IMG/VR virus record: IMGVR_UViG_3300034109_000201 | Coordinates: 1-38,947 of that record | Length of the DNA stretch: 38,947 bases | Strand: one strand, 5' to 3' | Source: a virus | Shown here: positions 37,170-38,947 of the stretch, in pieces | Position numbering within the stretch: position 1 is the stretch's first letter | How the letters are laid out: each line of letters opens with the position of its first letter | The notes under the pieces: model-generated | Databases searched by the model: none | What the model was told of the DNA's origin: nothing | What the model saw: only the letters and a program-made list of their open reading frames with translations | Translations under genes and position numbers: made by a program

Positions 37170-38819
37170 CTACGCCTTCCTCGCTGCATCAATCTGCTTT
37201 GCCCGCGCCTCGGCCCAAGTCTTGCCGCTGTCGCCACCCCACAGCAGCCACGAGATGTACGAGTTGCTTGGCGGGTCGGTCGTGTGGTCCTTCTTGTACG
37301 CAGCGTGGCGCGCGAAGAAAGACACCATCCGCTTCACCGTGTCCGGCGACAGGTTGGTACGGCTCGCGATGTCGCGCGCCCGGGCGATGCCGACTGCCGT
37401 GCCTCCTCGCTTGTGCTTCCGACGCAGGTCAAGCCCGCGCTGCGCGTTCGACGCCATCGCCTCGGTCGGCTTGAGGTCGATGTCTGCCAGCGTCTTCGCG
37501 CGCTCCTCGGGGAACTCGTCCGATGCTGCTGGCGCTCCGTCATCGTCCGGCTCATCCGGCATTGCGTCAGGCTCGGTCACGTCGCTGAAGTTGTCGCCTC
37601 CGTACGGCGTGGCGGCAGGCACCATGTTCGCTGGCTGCAGGTACACGTCGCCATCGTCCCCGATGCCGTTGCGCCCGATCTCGGCCCTGATCTCATTGAC
37701 GGACATGAATCCGAACTGCCGAGCGATGCTGAAGGCTCGGTATCGCGTGATGAGGTCGGCGCGCAGCATCGCGTCGAAACTGATCTCCGTGTCTAGTTGC
37801 TCGTCAGCGCGGAACAACTTGCGGCGCGCCTCTGCCTCCAGCCGAGCCGCCCACGATGACAGGCAGTTGGTCACCCACTCGCGGTTCGCCTGCTCCGCGC
37901 TGGCATAGGACTGCTTGTCGCTGGACAGACCGATGACGCTCGGAGGCACGCGGAACATCGCGCAAATCTCCTCGCGCTGGAAGGCGCGGCCCTCCAGCCA
38001 TTGCGAGTCCTGCGGCGACAGGCTGATCTGCTGGTACTTCAGACCGCCCTCCAGCACCGCGATGGCTCCGGCGCTCTGTACGCCGCGCATACGCGCTTCC
38101 CACGACTCGCGCATACGCATCACGGCTTCCGGCGTGAGTTCCTTATCCGTGGACAGGACGCCGCTCGGCCTGCTCGCGTTGCGCCAGTACGAAGCGCCGA
38201 ACGCCTCGGCAGCGATGGAAAGGCCAATCGCCTGCCTCGCGAGCGACAGCGGCGAGTAGCCGAGCAGACCATCCGGAGACATCCACATGAGGTGAAACAC
38301 CTCGCTGCTGCTGAAGACCGTCCGTCCTTGCTCGTCGCGCCCGCCGCCGTAGATGTAGGCCACCTCGCCCGTGCTGACGCGCTGCACGTCCATCAGGTCC
38401 GGGCGCAGGAAGTGAAGCGCGCTCGGCCTACCGTCCGGCGTGCGCTCAATCAGGCTGTAGGCGTTTCCGGTGAGGCACGCGCTCGTGAGCATCAACTCGC
38501 GCCACGAGAGCGCGGTCATGTCGGGATTGGGAGAGACGTTCAGGAGCCGATGGACCGGGTGCTCGGTTCGGACCCGCCGCATAGAGTCCGCCCGGCTCAT
38601 CACGCTCCACGGCAGTTTCGCAAGTTCAGTCGCGATGGCTTGCACGCACGCGTTGACCGTCACGCACGACAGGGCCACGGTCGGCGTAATCGCCTGTCCG
38701 GTGTCGGCGACCATCCCGGTGTAGACCTGCAGACCTCCGGTGGTCGGCTGGCCGACAGGTACGGTCGAAGTAAAGCGCCGGAACTCCAGCGAGCCAAGGA
38801 ACGGGATTCTCAGAGCCAT
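37170..38819 (-). CDS. Portal protein with extra C-terminal domain
   Basis: The 549-residue dodecameric portal through which DNA enters the head. HK97-type portal features are ALSCVTVNACVQAIATELAK, HPVHRLLNVSPNPDMTALSW, LTGNAYSLIERTPDGRPSAL, VFHLMWMSPDGLLGYSPLSL and QREEICAMFRVPPSVIGLSS. After an acidic linker (DAMPDEPDDDGAPAASDEFP), residues ~440-549 form a basic C-terminal extension: GGTAVGIARARDIASRTNLS, then DTVKRMVSFFARHAAYKKD and ISWLLWGGDSGKTWAEARAK. That block is known from other phage head proteins but is unusual on the end of a portal. The start at 38819 overlaps the end of terL by 10 bases. Confidence 0.93.
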   Translation of the reverse strand: MALRIPFLGSLEFRRFTSTVPVGQPTTGGLQVYTGMVADTGQAITPTVALSCVTVNACVQAIATELAKLPWSVMSRADSMRRVRTEHPVHRLLNVSPNPDMTALSWRELMLTSACLTGNAYSLIERTPDGRPSALHFLRPDLMDVQRVSTGEVAYIYGGGRDEQGRTVFSSSEVFHLMWMSPDGLLGYSPLSLARQAIGLSIAAEAFGASYWRNASRPSGVLSTDKELTPEAVMRMRESWEARMRGVQSAGAIAVLEGGLKYQQISLSPQDSQWLEGRAFQREEICAMFRVPPSVIGLSSDKQSYASAEQANREWVTNCLSSWAARLEAEARRKLFRADEQLDTEISFDAMLRADLITRYRAFSIARQFGFMSVNEIRAEIGRNGIGDDGDVYLQPANMVPAATPYGGDNFSDVTEPDAMPDEPDDDGAPAASDEFPEERAKTLADIDLKPTEAMASNAQRGLDLRRKHKRGGTAVGIARARDIASRTNLSPDTVKRMVSFFARHAAYKKDHTTDPPSNSYISWLLWGGDSGKTWAEARAKQIDAARKA

Positions 38820-38947
38820 ATCAGTCCTCGTTCCTCGTAGACACTTCGCTGCTGCTGCTCGTCGTGGAGACTCGCCGCGATGGCGATGATCGAAGCCACC
38901 ACGGGGTCGATTCGCTCCACGCTCCGCTTCTTGCTCGGCCTCGGGTT
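38810..38947 (-). CDS. terL: Terminase large subunit, 3' end
   Basis: This segment repeats bases 1-127 and continues the same reading frame past them. It encodes the terminal residues of terL (ending EEQ-type helix then GLIWL) and stops at 38810-38812, inside the portal start. Together with 1-1648 it gives the full gene; it is not a second copy. Confidence 0.92.
   Translation of the reverse strand, partial: NPRPSKKRSVERIDPVVASIIAIAASLHDEQQQRSVYEERGLIWL
38821..38947. repeat. Terminal direct repeat, right copy
   Basis: Identical to 1-127 over its whole length. Removing one copy leaves a circular map of 38,820 bp. Confidence 0.95.

Overview
The window is a G+C-rich, double-stranded DNA tailed-phage genome of siphophage type with an HK97-like head and tail gene set. 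Every gene I can support is on the minus strand. The first 127 bases recur exactly as the last 127 bases, and the large terminase gene only becomes complete when the ends are joined. I therefore read this as one complete circular (or circularly permuted) map of about 38,820 bp that was opened inside terL. The sequence does not identify the host. I see no integrase, CI-type repressor, tRNA, DNA polymerase or recognisable endolysin.

Layout, by coordinate (transcription runs from high to low numbers). 1-2072: terminase large and small subunits. 2248-7223: a modification/nuclease operon. In transcription order it holds a small Cys-containing protein, a RusA-like resolvase, an HNH protein, a ParB-domain protein, DpdA, QueC, QueD, QueE and FolE. 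The last five make a 7-deazaguanine from GTP and insert it into DNA. 7308-13272: replication and recombination, with a MerR/excisionase-like HTH protein, YqaJ-type exonuclease, ERF annealing protein, a small protein, a ParB/zinc-ribbon protein, a DEAH-type helicase, two small proteins and a Toprim primase-like protein. 13429-16856: small early genes, four of whose transcripts begin with the same three-hairpin leader. 16947-17518: the only long gene-free stretch, with an A+T-rich island and repeated small hairpins. 17519-21432: tail-tip or structural proteins plus a possible lysis group (lipoprotein and two small membrane proteins). 21432-26646: tape measure, two-part tail assembly chaperone, two paralogous tail tube proteins and a tail terminator-like protein. 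26646-30546: head-tail connectors and two adjacent HK97-fold capsid proteins. 30539-31150: prohead protease. 31155-37167: eight fibre/adhesin-like proteins. 37170-38819: portal.

How it fits together: early genes and recombination/replication genes precede the DNA-modification operon, which runs into the terminase and then, across the window junction, the portal, fibre, head and tail genes. Genes are tightly packed, with many ATGA, GTGA or TGATG stop/start overlaps that imply translational coupling.

The least expected elements are: a repeated, structurally conserved 5' leader upstream of four early genes; four copies of the palindrome GCCAA-NNN-TTGGC, two of them paired in front of the HTH gene; a QueE with a stretched cysteine motif; twin major capsid proteins and twin tail tube proteins; a fibre block between portal and protease; and a lambda-GT-like tail chaperone frame with no ordinary start codon.
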